The notes beneath the pieces are model-generated. The model saw nothing but the letters and a program-made list of their open reading frames with translations, was not told the DNA's origin and did not search any database. From the NCBI GenBank assembly GCA_049295655.1, contig JBAQRB010000322.1:1-9813 (forward strand): 9,813 nt of DNA, written 5' to 3'. Source of the DNA: CAJBIL01 sp049295655. Lineage in GTDB: Bacteria; Pseudomonadota; Gammaproteobacteria; Burkholderiales; Rhodocyclaceae. A program made the position numbers and the translations under genes. This document shows positions 1 to 6,164 of the stretch, one piece after another; positions within the stretch are counted from its first letter, which is position 1; the number at the start of each line of letters is the position of its first letter.

Positions 1-1
1 G

Positions 2-838
2 CTCAAGTCGGCGGCCGGCTGCGCGACGCTGGCCGAGCTGGTCGACGCCGAGCAGCGCAGCGCCGAATGCCTCGCACTGGAGGCGGCGATCGGCGCGATC
101 GAGGGGCGTCTGGTCGCCTCGTCGGCGCTGGCGCTGCACGAACCCCTCGCCCAGGCGGCCGGGCAGGATCTGGCGCTGGTGCAGGCGGCGCTCGAGCGGG
201 TCGGCAGCGATCTGGCGGCGAGCAACGCGCAGGTCGAGACGCTGCACCGGCAGCAGATCGAGGCGCTGGCCGCGCTCGGCACGGTCGATGGCGAGGCGCT
301 GGCGGCCGATGCCGAGCAGCAGGCGGCCGACGCGGCGGCGCGCCTGTCCACGCTGCTCGCCGACTATGCCTCGGCGCGTCTGGCCTCGACCATCCTCGCC
401 GAGGCGATCGACGCCTACCAGCAACGCTATCAGGGGCCGCTGCTGGCGCGGGCGTCGGAATTGTTCGCACGGATTACCGGCGGGCGCTTCGTGCGGGTGG
501 CGACCGACTTTTCCGACGAGATGACGATCCTGGTCGGCGTCCGCCCGAACGGCAAGCGCGAAAACGTCGGCAACCTGAGCTCGGGAACCCGCGACCAGCT
601 CTTTCTCGCCTTGCGCCTGGCGGCCATCGAGCGCCATGTCGTCGATCGGGAGCCGATGCCGGTGGTGGTCGATGACATCGTGATCAATTTCGACGATGCG
701 TCGGCCAGCGCGACCTTCGAGGTGCTCGCCGAGCTGTCGCACAAAACGCAGGTGCTCTTCTTCACGCACCACGAACACCTGCTCGAACGGGCGGCCGGCG
801 CAATCGGTGCGGCGGCCTTCAGCGCACACCGGCTGTAG
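2..838 (+). CDS. YhaN-type AAA/SMC-like ATPase, C-terminal fragment
   Basis: The reading frame is open from the first bases and ends at TAG 836-838, giving 278 residues of a longer protein whose N-terminus and Walker A lie outside the window. Residues about 1-150 are Ala/Glu/Gln-rich and look like coiled coil. A conserved ATPase C-half follows: the ABC-type signature LSSGTRDQ (residues 192-199), Walker B ending in VVVDDI (D224, D225), and an H-loop with FFTHH (H256). This order is that of Rad50/SMC-like proteins of the YhaN family (COG4717). Those are usually encoded beside a YhaO-type nuclease and are thought to act in DNA end processing, though the partner is not visible here. The signature with GTRDQ and the fairly short coiled coil favour YhaN over SbcC or RecN. 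The family call is fairly sure; the cellular role is inferred from the family. Confidence 0.85.
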   Translation, partial: LKSAAGCATLAELVDAEQRSAECLALEAAIGAIEGRLVASSALALHEPLAQAAGQDLALVQAALERVGSDLAASNAQVETLHRQQIEALAALGTVDGEALAADAEQQAADAAARLSTLLADYASARLASTILAEAIDAYQQRYQGPLLARASELFARITGGRFVRVATDFSDEMTILVGVRPNGKRENVGNLSSGTRDQLFLALRLAAIERHVVDREPMPVVVDDIVINFDDASASATFEVLAELSHKTQVLFFTHHEHLLERAAGAIGAAAFSAHRL

Positions 839-882
839 GTGGGGCCGTCATGCCAGTGCCCACGATGCCCCCTTTTGTCGTA

Positions 883-898
883 CGAATCTTACGATTCG
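883..898. repeat. Short inverted repeat between genes
   Basis: CGAATC (883-888) and GATTCG (893-898) form a perfect 6-bp inverted repeat around a 4-base TTAC loop, in the 70-bp gap after the ATPase gene and 10 bases before the next start codon. No T-run follows, so it is not a typical intrinsic terminator. It could be a weak operator or an mRNA hairpin near the start of the downstream gene, or chance. Confidence 0.3.
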
Positions 899-908
899 CC
901 CGCGCCGC

Positions 909-1130
909 ATGATCGACGAGGCGGACGAGACGGACAAAGACAATCCGGACCCGGCGCGCCGGTGCAACCGTTGCGCGCATTACTTCATCACGCATGACGT
1001 GAGTTTCCGCTACGGTTGCCGCGCCCTGAACTTCAAGAGCCAGCAGCAGCCGATCCGCGAAGTGATTGCCGCATCCGGGCAGGACTGCCTGTATTTCGAG
1101 GCCAAGCCGCTTCGGCACGGCAAGCGCTAG
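909..1130 (+). CDS. Small four-cysteine protein of unknown function
   Basis: Encodes 73 residues. The first 18 are acidic and probably disordered; the rest carries four cysteines in a C19-x2-C22...C37...C60 arrangement with neighbouring aromatic and basic residues (a YGC at 35-37 and FKS at 42-44). This spacing suggests a small metal-binding, zinc-ribbon-like fold. I recognise the pattern only as a conserved hypothetical type, not a named family. The frame stays open upstream into the ATPase gene, but ATG 909 is the first start codon after that gene's stop and is followed directly by the family-like sequence. No clear Shine-Dalgarno sequence precedes it, so the start is the weakest part of the call. 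It lies 70 bp after the ATPase gene and 135 bp before the next gene on the same strand. Confidence 0.65.
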   Translation: MIDEADETDKDNPDPARRCNRCAHYFITHDVSFRYGCRALNFKSQQQPIREVIAASGQDCLYFEAKPLRHGKR

Positions 1131-1179
1131 GTATTGCGCAGCGCAGGAAACCGGTAGTCCGATGTTTTCACGGGGTTTC

Positions 1180-1208
1180 TTGAAACCATGCGGCGGGCGG
1201 GCTGTCAT
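1180..1208 (+). promoter_or_regulatory. Candidate sigma-70 promoter for the DUF1614-kinase-DHH operon
   Basis: TTGAAA (1180-1185) and TGTCAT (1203-1208) are separated by 17 bases, the preferred sigma-70 spacing. They match the -35 and -10 consensus at 5 and 4 of 6 positions. Initiation would fall near 1215, about 50 bases upstream of the ATG at 1266. The -35 half lies inside a GGTTTC-TT-GAAACC inverted repeat (1174-1187). Predicted from sequence only. Confidence 0.3.
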
Positions 1209-1265
1209 TCTTTCGATGTGATGGCGTCCAGCCGCCGCTGTTTCGACCGACGAGAAGGACTCGGC

Positions 1266-1922
1266 ATGCCTTCGCTCCCCGTTTTCCTGCTTTTTCTCGT
1301 AGCGCTTCCGCTCGCCGCGGCGGTGCAGGTCGGTGCCATGCGTATCGTCTTCGAGAAGCTGGGCTTGCCTTCCGAATACGCCGTTCTGCTGCTGGCGTTG
1401 GCCCTGCTGGGCGGCATGGTCAATCTGCCGCTTTTTACCCTCAAGGCCAAGCCGCCTGTGCCTCGGGAAAACTTCCCGCCGATCGACCCGGCCTTGCAGG
1501 ACATTTTCCCCGCCTGGCCGGAGAAGACGCTGATCACGGTCAACGTCGGCGGTTGCGTGCTGCCCATCCTCTTCGCGTTTTACCTGCTGTTCGGGACGCC
1601 ATTGGCTTATCAGGACGTTGTTTTCGCCATCGCGCTGGTCAGCCTTGTGGCTTATGCCGGCAGCGCACTGGTGCCCGGCGTCGGCGTCGTCATGTCGATG
1701 CTGGCGGCGCCGCTGGCCGCTGCATTTTCCGGCGTCGGGCTGGATGCGGCGCATGCCGCGCCGCTGGCCTATATTGCCGGCACGCTGGGCGTGCTGCTTG
1801 GCGCCGACCTGCTGCGTCTTGCCGAGGCAGGCAGATGCGGCGAAGCGGCAATTTCGATCGGCGGTGCCGGCATCTTCGACGGCATCTTCCTGAGCGGGAT
1901 TCTGGCGGTTCTGCTCTCTTGA
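1266..1922 (+). CDS. DUF1614 family integral membrane protein
   Basis: A 218-residue, very hydrophobic protein with about six to seven predicted membrane segments, including residues 5-25, 38-57, 95-114 and 115-140, plus several in the C-terminal half. A soluble Pro-rich loop spans about 60-90. Motifs typical of DUF1614 are visible: NVGG (93-96) followed by a conserved Pro at 100, and the C-terminal GGAGIFDGIF (199-208) running into a final hydrophobic stretch. The function of the family is unknown; it sits in the cytoplasmic membrane. ATG 1266 is chosen over the in-frame ATG 1188 because AGAAGGA lies at the right distance upstream and the protein then begins directly with a membrane helix. 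The next gene starts 18 bp after the stop, which indicates co-transcription with the kinase fusion and the DHH phosphoesterase. Confidence 0.88.
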   Translation: MPSLPVFLLFLVALPLAAAVQVGAMRIVFEKLGLPSEYAVLLLALALLGGMVNLPLFTLKAKPPVPRENFPPIDPALQDIFPAWPEKTLITVNVGGCVLPILFAFYLLFGTPLAYQDVVFAIALVSLVAYAGSALVPGVGVVMSMLAAPLAAAFSGVGLDAAHAAPLAYIAGTLGVLLGADLLRLAEAGRCGEAAISIGGAGIFDGIFLSGILAVLLS

Positions 1923-1940
1923 GCCGATGATGTTCACACG

Positions 1941-3590
1941 ATGACGATCAGCACGAGAACCGACGAGCCTCCTTGGGCTGCGGCCAACGCCCAGCGCCGG
2001 CTGGTCCATGCCCTGCGCGATTCGCTGCAGCCTGCCGATCCGGCCGCAGCGGTCGAGTTGCTGGAGACGCATATCTCGTATGTGCTGCTGACCGGCCGGT
2101 TCGCCTACAAGATCAAGAAAACGGTCGATCTCGGTTTTCTCGATTTCAGCAGCCTTGCACGGCGCCGCTTCTACTGCGCAGAGGAGTTGCGCCTCAATCG
2201 CCGGCTGGCGCCCGCGCTGTACTTGGACGTGGTGGCGATCCGTGGTGCGCCGGATGCGCCATCGATAGTCGATGCGCTGGCTGACGAGGGGGCCGACCCT
2301 GCTGAAGCGCTTGAATACGCCGTCAAAATGCACGAGTTTCCGCAGGCGGCCCTGCTAGACCGACGCCTGGCGCAGGGCGAACTGTCGCCCGCCGAGATCG
2401 ATGGCGTGGCCGAGCGGATGGCCGGCTTTCATGCGCAGGCGGCATGCGCCGGAGCGGACGATGCTTACGGCAGCCCGCGCGCCGTATGGGCGCCGATGCG
2501 CGAAAACTTCAGACAGCTGCGCGCCGGCCTCGGCGGTACCGCGAGCCTTGAACTGCTCGATGCGCTGGAAGCGTGGAGCCGCGACGAATACGCACGGCTG
2601 GCCGGTGTCCTCGCCAGCCGAAAATCCGGGGGCTTCATCCGCGAATGCCACGGTGATCTGCATCTGGGCAACATCGCCCTGTGGCAGGGTGTGCCGCAGA
2701 TTTTCGATTGCATCGAATTCAACCCGAACCTGCGCTGGATCGACGTGATCAGCGAGGTCGCCTTCCTGAGCATGGATTTCGAAGAAAGAGGGCGGCCCGA
2801 TTACGCCAGCCGTTTTCTCGACCGCTACCTGCAGCACACCGGCGATTATGCCGGGCTGCAGCTCCTGCCTTTCTACCGCGTCTACCGTGCGCTGGTCCGT
2901 GCCAAGGTCGCGCTGATCCGTGCGCTGCAGGCACCGCCAGCGGATGCCGCCGATGCCACCGATGCGCTCGCCGTCTGCCTGCAGTATCTGGCCTTCGCCC
3001 GGCGTGCCAGCCTGCCGCGCCAGCGCCTGTTGCTGCTGATGCACGGCGTCTCGGGTTCGGGCAAGACCCGGCTGGCGCAGGCCGTTCTCGAGCGCATCGG
3101 CGGCCTGCGCCTGCGCTCGGACATCGAGCGCAAACGGCTCGGCGGCCTGTTGCCGCTGGCGCACAGCCAATCGGCAATCGACGGGGGACTGTACGCTCCC
3201 GCAATGACGCAGGCGACCTACCAGCGGCTGGCGCATCTCGCCCGGCTGGTTCTGGCGGCCGGTTTTCCGGTCATCGTCGATGCGGCCAGCCTGCAGCGCT
3301 GGCAACGCGACATCTTCCGCCGCCTCTCGGCAGCGCTCGACCTGCCTTTCCGGATACTTTCCTGCCGCGCCGACGAAGCCGTGCTGCGCCGGCGGTTGAT
3401 CGCGCGTGAGCGTTCCGGCGGCGATGCTTCCGAAGCCGGTGTCGAGACCTTGCTGCACCAGCTGCAAAAACAGGAGATACTTTCCGCTGCCGAAGCGCGG
3501 GAGGCGACGCTGTTCGACAGCAGCGTCGATACGTTGGACGATGCGCTGGACGGTATCCTGCAGCAGATCGACAAGGAGGCGTTCCCATGA
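1941..3590 (+). CDS. Bifunctional aminoglycoside phosphotransferase-like / P-loop kinase-like protein
   Basis: A 549-residue two-domain protein. Residues about 15-340 are an APH-fold kinase of the COG2187 type: the ETHISYVLLTG segment and YKIKK (K57, K59, K60) in the N-lobe, the Brenner catalytic motif HGDLHLGN (237-244, catalytic D239), and IFD with metal-binding D256. Residues about 363-540 are an AAA_33/zeta-toxin-like nucleotide kinase (COG0645) with Walker A GVSGSGKT (369-376) and a following RSDIERKR segment. This architecture is widespread and usually annotated as bifunctional phosphotransferase/ATP-binding protein. The true substrate is not known, and drug resistance should not be assumed. 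ATG 1941 is used although no good Shine-Dalgarno sequence is visible, because family similarity begins soon after it; coupling to the upstream gene may help initiation. The stop overlaps the next start by 4 bases. All key catalytic residues look intact. Confidence 0.9.
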   Translation: MTISTRTDEPPWAAANAQRRLVHALRDSLQPADPAAAVELLETHISYVLLTGRFAYKIKKTVDLGFLDFSSLARRRFYCAEELRLNRRLAPALYLDVVAIRGAPDAPSIVDALADEGADPAEALEYAVKMHEFPQAALLDRRLAQGELSPAEIDGVAERMAGFHAQAACAGADDAYGSPRAVWAPMRENFRQLRAGLGGTASLELLDALEAWSRDEYARLAGVLASRKSGGFIRECHGDLHLGNIALWQGVPQIFDCIEFNPNLRWIDVISEVAFLSMDFEERGRPDYASRFLDRYLQHTGDYAGLQLLPFYRVYRALVRAKVALIRALQAPPADAADATDALAVCLQYLAFARRASLPRQRLLLLMHGVSGSGKTRLAQAVLERIGGLRLRSDIERKRLGGLLPLAHSQSAIDGGLYAPAMTQATYQRLAHLARLVLAAGFPVIVDAASLQRWQRDIFRRLSAALDLPFRILSCRADEAVLRRRLIARERSGGDASEAGVETLLHQLQKQEILSAAEAREATLFDSSVDTLDDALDGILQQIDKEAFP

Positions 3591-4576
3591 ACAGCAGCAA
3601 AGGCCGGCATTTCGACGTTTTCAACGGCGATGCCGATGGATTGTGCGCGCTGCAGCAGCTGCGCCTTGCCGAACCGCGCGAAGCGTCGCTGATTTGCGGC
3701 GCCAAACGCGAGCACGCCTTGCTCGAGCGCGTGCCGGCGCAGCGCGGCGACTCGGTCACCGTGCTCGACCTGCCGCTGGCGGCAAATTGCCGGGCGCTGC
3801 AGGGCTTGCTCGGGCAGGGGGTGGGGGTGGACTATTTCGACCATCACCACCTGCCGGAAGCGCTCGCGCAAGCGCCTCACCCGCTGTTGCGGCTCACGAT
3901 CGACCCGGCGCCCGACGTGTGCACCAGCATTCTGGTCAATCGCCATCTGGAAGGTCGCTTCCGGGCGTGGGCGGTGGTCGGTGCCTTTGGCGACAACCTG
4001 CCGGCCAGCGCGCAGCGGCTGGCCGCCTCGCTCGATCTGAGCGAAGCGAACGTGCTGCTCCTCAAGGCGCTGGGCGAGTGCCTCAATTACAACGCGTACG
4101 GCGATAGCGAAGCCGACCTGACGATACTGCCGGCCGATCTGTATCGCCAGATGGCGGGCTACGCCGATCCGCTCGAATTCATGGAGAACGAAGCGGCCTA
4201 CGTGACGCTCGCACCGCGCCGCGCCGAGGATATGAGGCTGGCCGTCGATGTGACGCCGATGCTCGAAAGCGGGAACCTCGTCGTTACCCTGCTGCCCGAT
4301 GCCGCCTGGTCGCGCCGGGTGATCGGCAGTTACGCCAATCGCCAGTGCGGCGAGCACCCGGAACGGACTTGCATCGTTCTCGCGCCCAATGCCCGGCAGT
4401 CGCTGACGGTCAGCCTGCGCGCCGCGCAGGGTGCGGCGGTCACGGCCAGCCAGCTCGCCCGCCGCCACGGCGGCGACGGCCGGGAAACCGCTGCGGGAAT
4501 CAACAACATGCGGCCGGTCGATGTTCCGGGCTTCATCCTGAACGTGCAGACGATGCTGGGTGCGACGGCCGCGTGA
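3587..4576 (+). CDS. DHH family phosphoesterase
   Basis: A 329-residue protein. Motif I is FNGDADG (12-18; metal ligands D15, D17). The signature is FDHHH (D85-H88), and GDN with D136 is a further metal-site aspartate. These define the DHH phosphoesterase fold, which uses two Mn ions to cleave phosphodiester or pyrophosphate bonds (RecJ, nanoRNases, c-di-AMP phosphodiesterases, exopolyphosphatases). The C-terminal region ends in HGGDGRETAAG (294-304), which stands where DHHA1 domains carry GGGH-x-AAG. The canonical His is not in its usual place, so this is a divergent subfamily whose substrate cannot be read. The start ATG 3587 overlaps the previous stop as ATGA and has a strong AAGGAGG just upstream, so translation is probably both coupled and independent. 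It is the last gene of the operon. Confidence 0.88.
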   Translation: MNSSKGRHFDVFNGDADGLCALQQLRLAEPREASLICGAKREHALLERVPAQRGDSVTVLDLPLAANCRALQGLLGQGVGVDYFDHHHLPEALAQAPHPLLRLTIDPAPDVCTSILVNRHLEGRFRAWAVVGAFGDNLPASAQRLAASLDLSEANVLLLKALGECLNYNAYGDSEADLTILPADLYRQMAGYADPLEFMENEAAYVTLAPRRAEDMRLAVDVTPMLESGNLVVTLLPDAAWSRRVIGSYANRQCGEHPERTCIVLAPNARQSLTVSLRAAQGAAVTASQLARRHGGDGRETAAGINNMRPVDVPGFILNVQTMLGATAA

Positions 4577-4719
4577 TTTTGCGAAAAATACCGGAATCCG
4601 GGTAGGGGATTCAAACAAATCCGGGTATTCATCGCCACGCTGCGCGCCTGTAGTCTTTTCCCTCCAGAGCGCAGCCTCCGTTCGTGCTGCGGATTTTTCT
4701 GCCGACCAAGGAGAAGGCC
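4577..4719 (+). promoter_or_regulatory. Leader region with repeated AATCCGGGTA
   Basis: A 143-bp gap before the BCAM0308-like gene. AATCCGGGTA occurs twice as an exact direct repeat (4595-4604 and 4618-4627), with starts 23 bp apart, near two helical turns. The second copy also forms an imperfect inverted match with AATACCGGA (4588-4596). This could be a paired binding site for a regulator. I see no convincing -35/-10 pair, no FNR-type box and no terminator for the DHH gene. Confidence 0.35.
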
Positions 4720-5250
4720 ATGAATCTCAATGCACCCGCTGCCGGATTCCATCCGGTTCGCCGCGACCAGTTGCGTGAGGACGACGAACACGACAGCTAC
4801 CGGTTGCGCTACAAGCCGCCCGAGCCGTCGGCCTGTTCCGGGTGCGGTGCGGTTTTCCACGCCGGACGCTGGCAGTGGGGGCAGCCTTCCCGCAATGCGG
4901 CAGAGGTGATCTGTCCGGCGTGTCAGCGCATTCACGACCATTTTCCTGCCGGCTTTGTCCATATTGGCGGCGAGTTTTTTGCCGCGCACCGTGAGGAGTT
5001 GCTGAGCCTGATCCGCCACCATGCGGAAAAGACCCGCAGCGAACATCCCCTGGCGCGCCTGATCGAGATCTGCGAAGAGGGGGCAGACGCGGAAGCGCAC
5101 GCCGGCGATACGCAAGGCGTGCTGGTCACCACCACCGATATCCATCTGGCCCGGGATCTGGGTGAGGCGCTGCATCACGCCTACCATGGCGAACTGGCGT
5201 TCCACTACAACGAGGCGGAAAACCTGCTACGCGTGCATTGGCGGCGCTGA
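4720..5250 (+). CDS. BCAM0308-like zinc-ribbon protein
   Basis: A 176-residue soluble protein. It has two CxxC pairs, C39-x2-C42 and C65-x2-C68, which should bind one zinc. The second is followed by RIHDHFPAGFV and then an HREELLSLIRHH stretch. This layout matches the BCAM0308 family, named after a Burkholderia cenocepacia gene of the low-oxygen-activated region; the zinc region resembles the N-terminal part of NMD3. The C-terminal 70 residues contain an alpha/beta segment with VLVTTTDIHLARDLG. Biochemical function is unknown. ATG 4720 is preferred over GTG 4684 because AAGGAGAAGG lies just upstream of it and the family-like sequence starts after it. The gene has its own leader and ends against a hairpin shared with the convergent gene. 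Confidence 0.78.
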   Translation: MNLNAPAAGFHPVRRDQLREDDEHDSYRLRYKPPEPSACSGCGAVFHAGRWQWGQPSRNAAEVICPACQRIHDHFPAGFVHIGGEFFAAHREELLSLIRHHAEKTRSEHPLARLIEICEEGADAEAHAGDTQGVLVTTTDIHLARDLGEALHHAYHGELAFHYNEAENLLRVHWRR

Positions 5251-5316
5251 TACTGATACCCGCGACGGGATCGTCGGCGATCCAGTCGTTCGATTGTGGT
5301 TCGATTGCGCTTTGAA

Positions 5317-5343
5317 CCCGCTGCCGTAATGTGCGGCAGCGGG
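5317..5343. terminator. Strong hairpin between convergent genes
   Basis: CCCGCTGCCG (5317-5326) and CGGCAGCGGG (5334-5343) form a perfect 10-bp GC-rich stem around a 7-base loop. It lies between the stop of the BCAM0308-like gene (5250) and the stop of the phasin-like gene on the other strand (5361). Position and symmetry suit a bidirectional transcription terminator. Neither side has a clear T-run, so it may act instead as a 3'-end stabilising structure or need Rho. Confidence 0.55.
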
Positions 5344-5360
5344 GGTTCCGGGGTCTGGAT

Positions 5361-5849
5361 TCAGGCGGAATGCCGCTTTGGCGCCATTCTGCTGCTGCCG
5401 GAAGCACTTTTCACGACCTCTGATGCCCGCCGTTCAGGAAATGTAATCACCGTTGCCGAAACCCGCCGCTCGACAGGCTCGTCGCTGTTCACGGCGCTCG
5501 CCGCAGAAGCGTCGAGCGGTGATGCCAGCAGTTCGCTCATCCGGCTGATCGTCTGCGACGTGTGTTCGATCCACGTCCCGCCGATCTTTCCGCATTGCTG
5601 CATCCTCGACTGGAAAAGCCCCGACCATTGTTCAAGCGCAGAGCAGGTATCGCCGGTTTCCTTCAACTGCGATTTGAACTGTCTTGAATTTTCCGCAAGC
5701 GCTGCCTGAAACGCCTCGATCTGGTGGAGATGGAAGCTCTGGCTGGCTTCCGCCATGGCAATGGTCATCTGCTTGAACAAGGTGATGCCCTCGCGGGTCA
5801 AATCGCCGGGGTTTTCGATCGGATAATGCAGTTTCTGATGGCTCATCAT
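5361..5849 (-). CDS. Phasin-like helical protein
   Basis: A 162-residue protein without signal peptide or membrane segment. Residues about 20-110 are rich in Gln, Glu, Ala, Ser and Leu and should form long amphipathic helices, as in phasins that coat polyhydroxyalkanoate granules. The last 40 residues are Ser/Arg/Lys-rich, basic and probably disordered. The phasin label rests on helix pattern, size and composition, not on a diagnostic motif; another helical scaffold or stress protein is possible. CAGGAGAG precedes two consecutive Met codons at 5849 and 5846. Either can start the protein, the second having the more usual spacing. A longer in-frame version reaching 5981 is rejected because that extension is low-complexity and lacks a ribosome site. 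It is convergent with the BCAM0308-like gene and divergent from the aminotransferase gene. Confidence 0.6.
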   Translation of the reverse strand: MMSHQKLHYPIENPGDLTREGITLFKQMTIAMAEASQSFHLHQIEAFQAALAENSRQFKSQLKETGDTCSALEQWSGLFQSRMQQCGKIGGTWIEHTSQTISRMSELLASPLDASAASAVNSDEPVERRVSATVITFPERRASEVVKSASGSSRMAPKRHSA

Positions 5850-6164
5850 GTGCTCTCCTGAAAAGTACGCTTGCGAAACTGAAAACTCACTGGGCTGAGG
5901 CTTGGTTTCTGCCGGCTGGTGCGAGGCTGTTGCGACCGGACTTCGTTGCTGCTTTCGTTGGGAACAAGCCTTTATTGACAAAAAAATCGTCGCTCAAGTT
6001 CCCTCTGGGTGCCATACGCGCCATTGATTCAAGGCATTCCCCGGCGGGCGGATCGAGCGAAGTATTTTTGTCTCGGGCGGCTCCAACACTGGCGCATCGG
6101 CAACGGCTGGCGTTATGCTGCCGGTCCAGCCCCGTCACCCGAAGAAAACCCAGGAGAAACCGCC
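5850..6164. promoter_or_regulatory. Divergent intergenic region, phasin-like / aminotransferase
   Basis: A 315-bp non-coding stretch between divergently transcribed genes; it must carry promoters for both. It contains TTGACA at 5975-5980 followed by an A-tract, a TTGATTCAA palindrome (6024-6032) and a TATGCT (6114-6119) that could be a -10 element for the aminotransferase. None is paired with a well-spaced partner, so no promoter is assigned. No convincing gene is seen in it. Confidence 0.4.

Noticed and set aside
1188..1265. Upstream in-frame ATG extension of the DUF1614 protein by 26 residues
   Set aside because: The extension has no ribosome site and adds a Cys/Arg-rich segment before the first membrane helix, whereas ATG 1266 has a good Shine-Dalgarno sequence.
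819..2333. Long minus-strand open frame of 504 codons across the small four-cysteine gene and the DUF1614 gene
   Set aside because: It is antisense to well-supported genes. Its translation is Arg/Gln/His-rich with no recognisable domain, as expected for the reverse complement of GC-rich coding DNA.
4577..4594. Possible intrinsic terminator after the DHH gene (ATTTT-GCGA-AAAAT)
   Set aside because: The stem is only five A-T pairs without GC content or a following T-run, so it is too weak to support a terminator.
3218..4618. Minus-strand open frame of 466 codons across the DHH gene
   Set aside because: Antisense to a gene with intact DHH motifs; the composition is typical of a shadow frame and no domain is visible.
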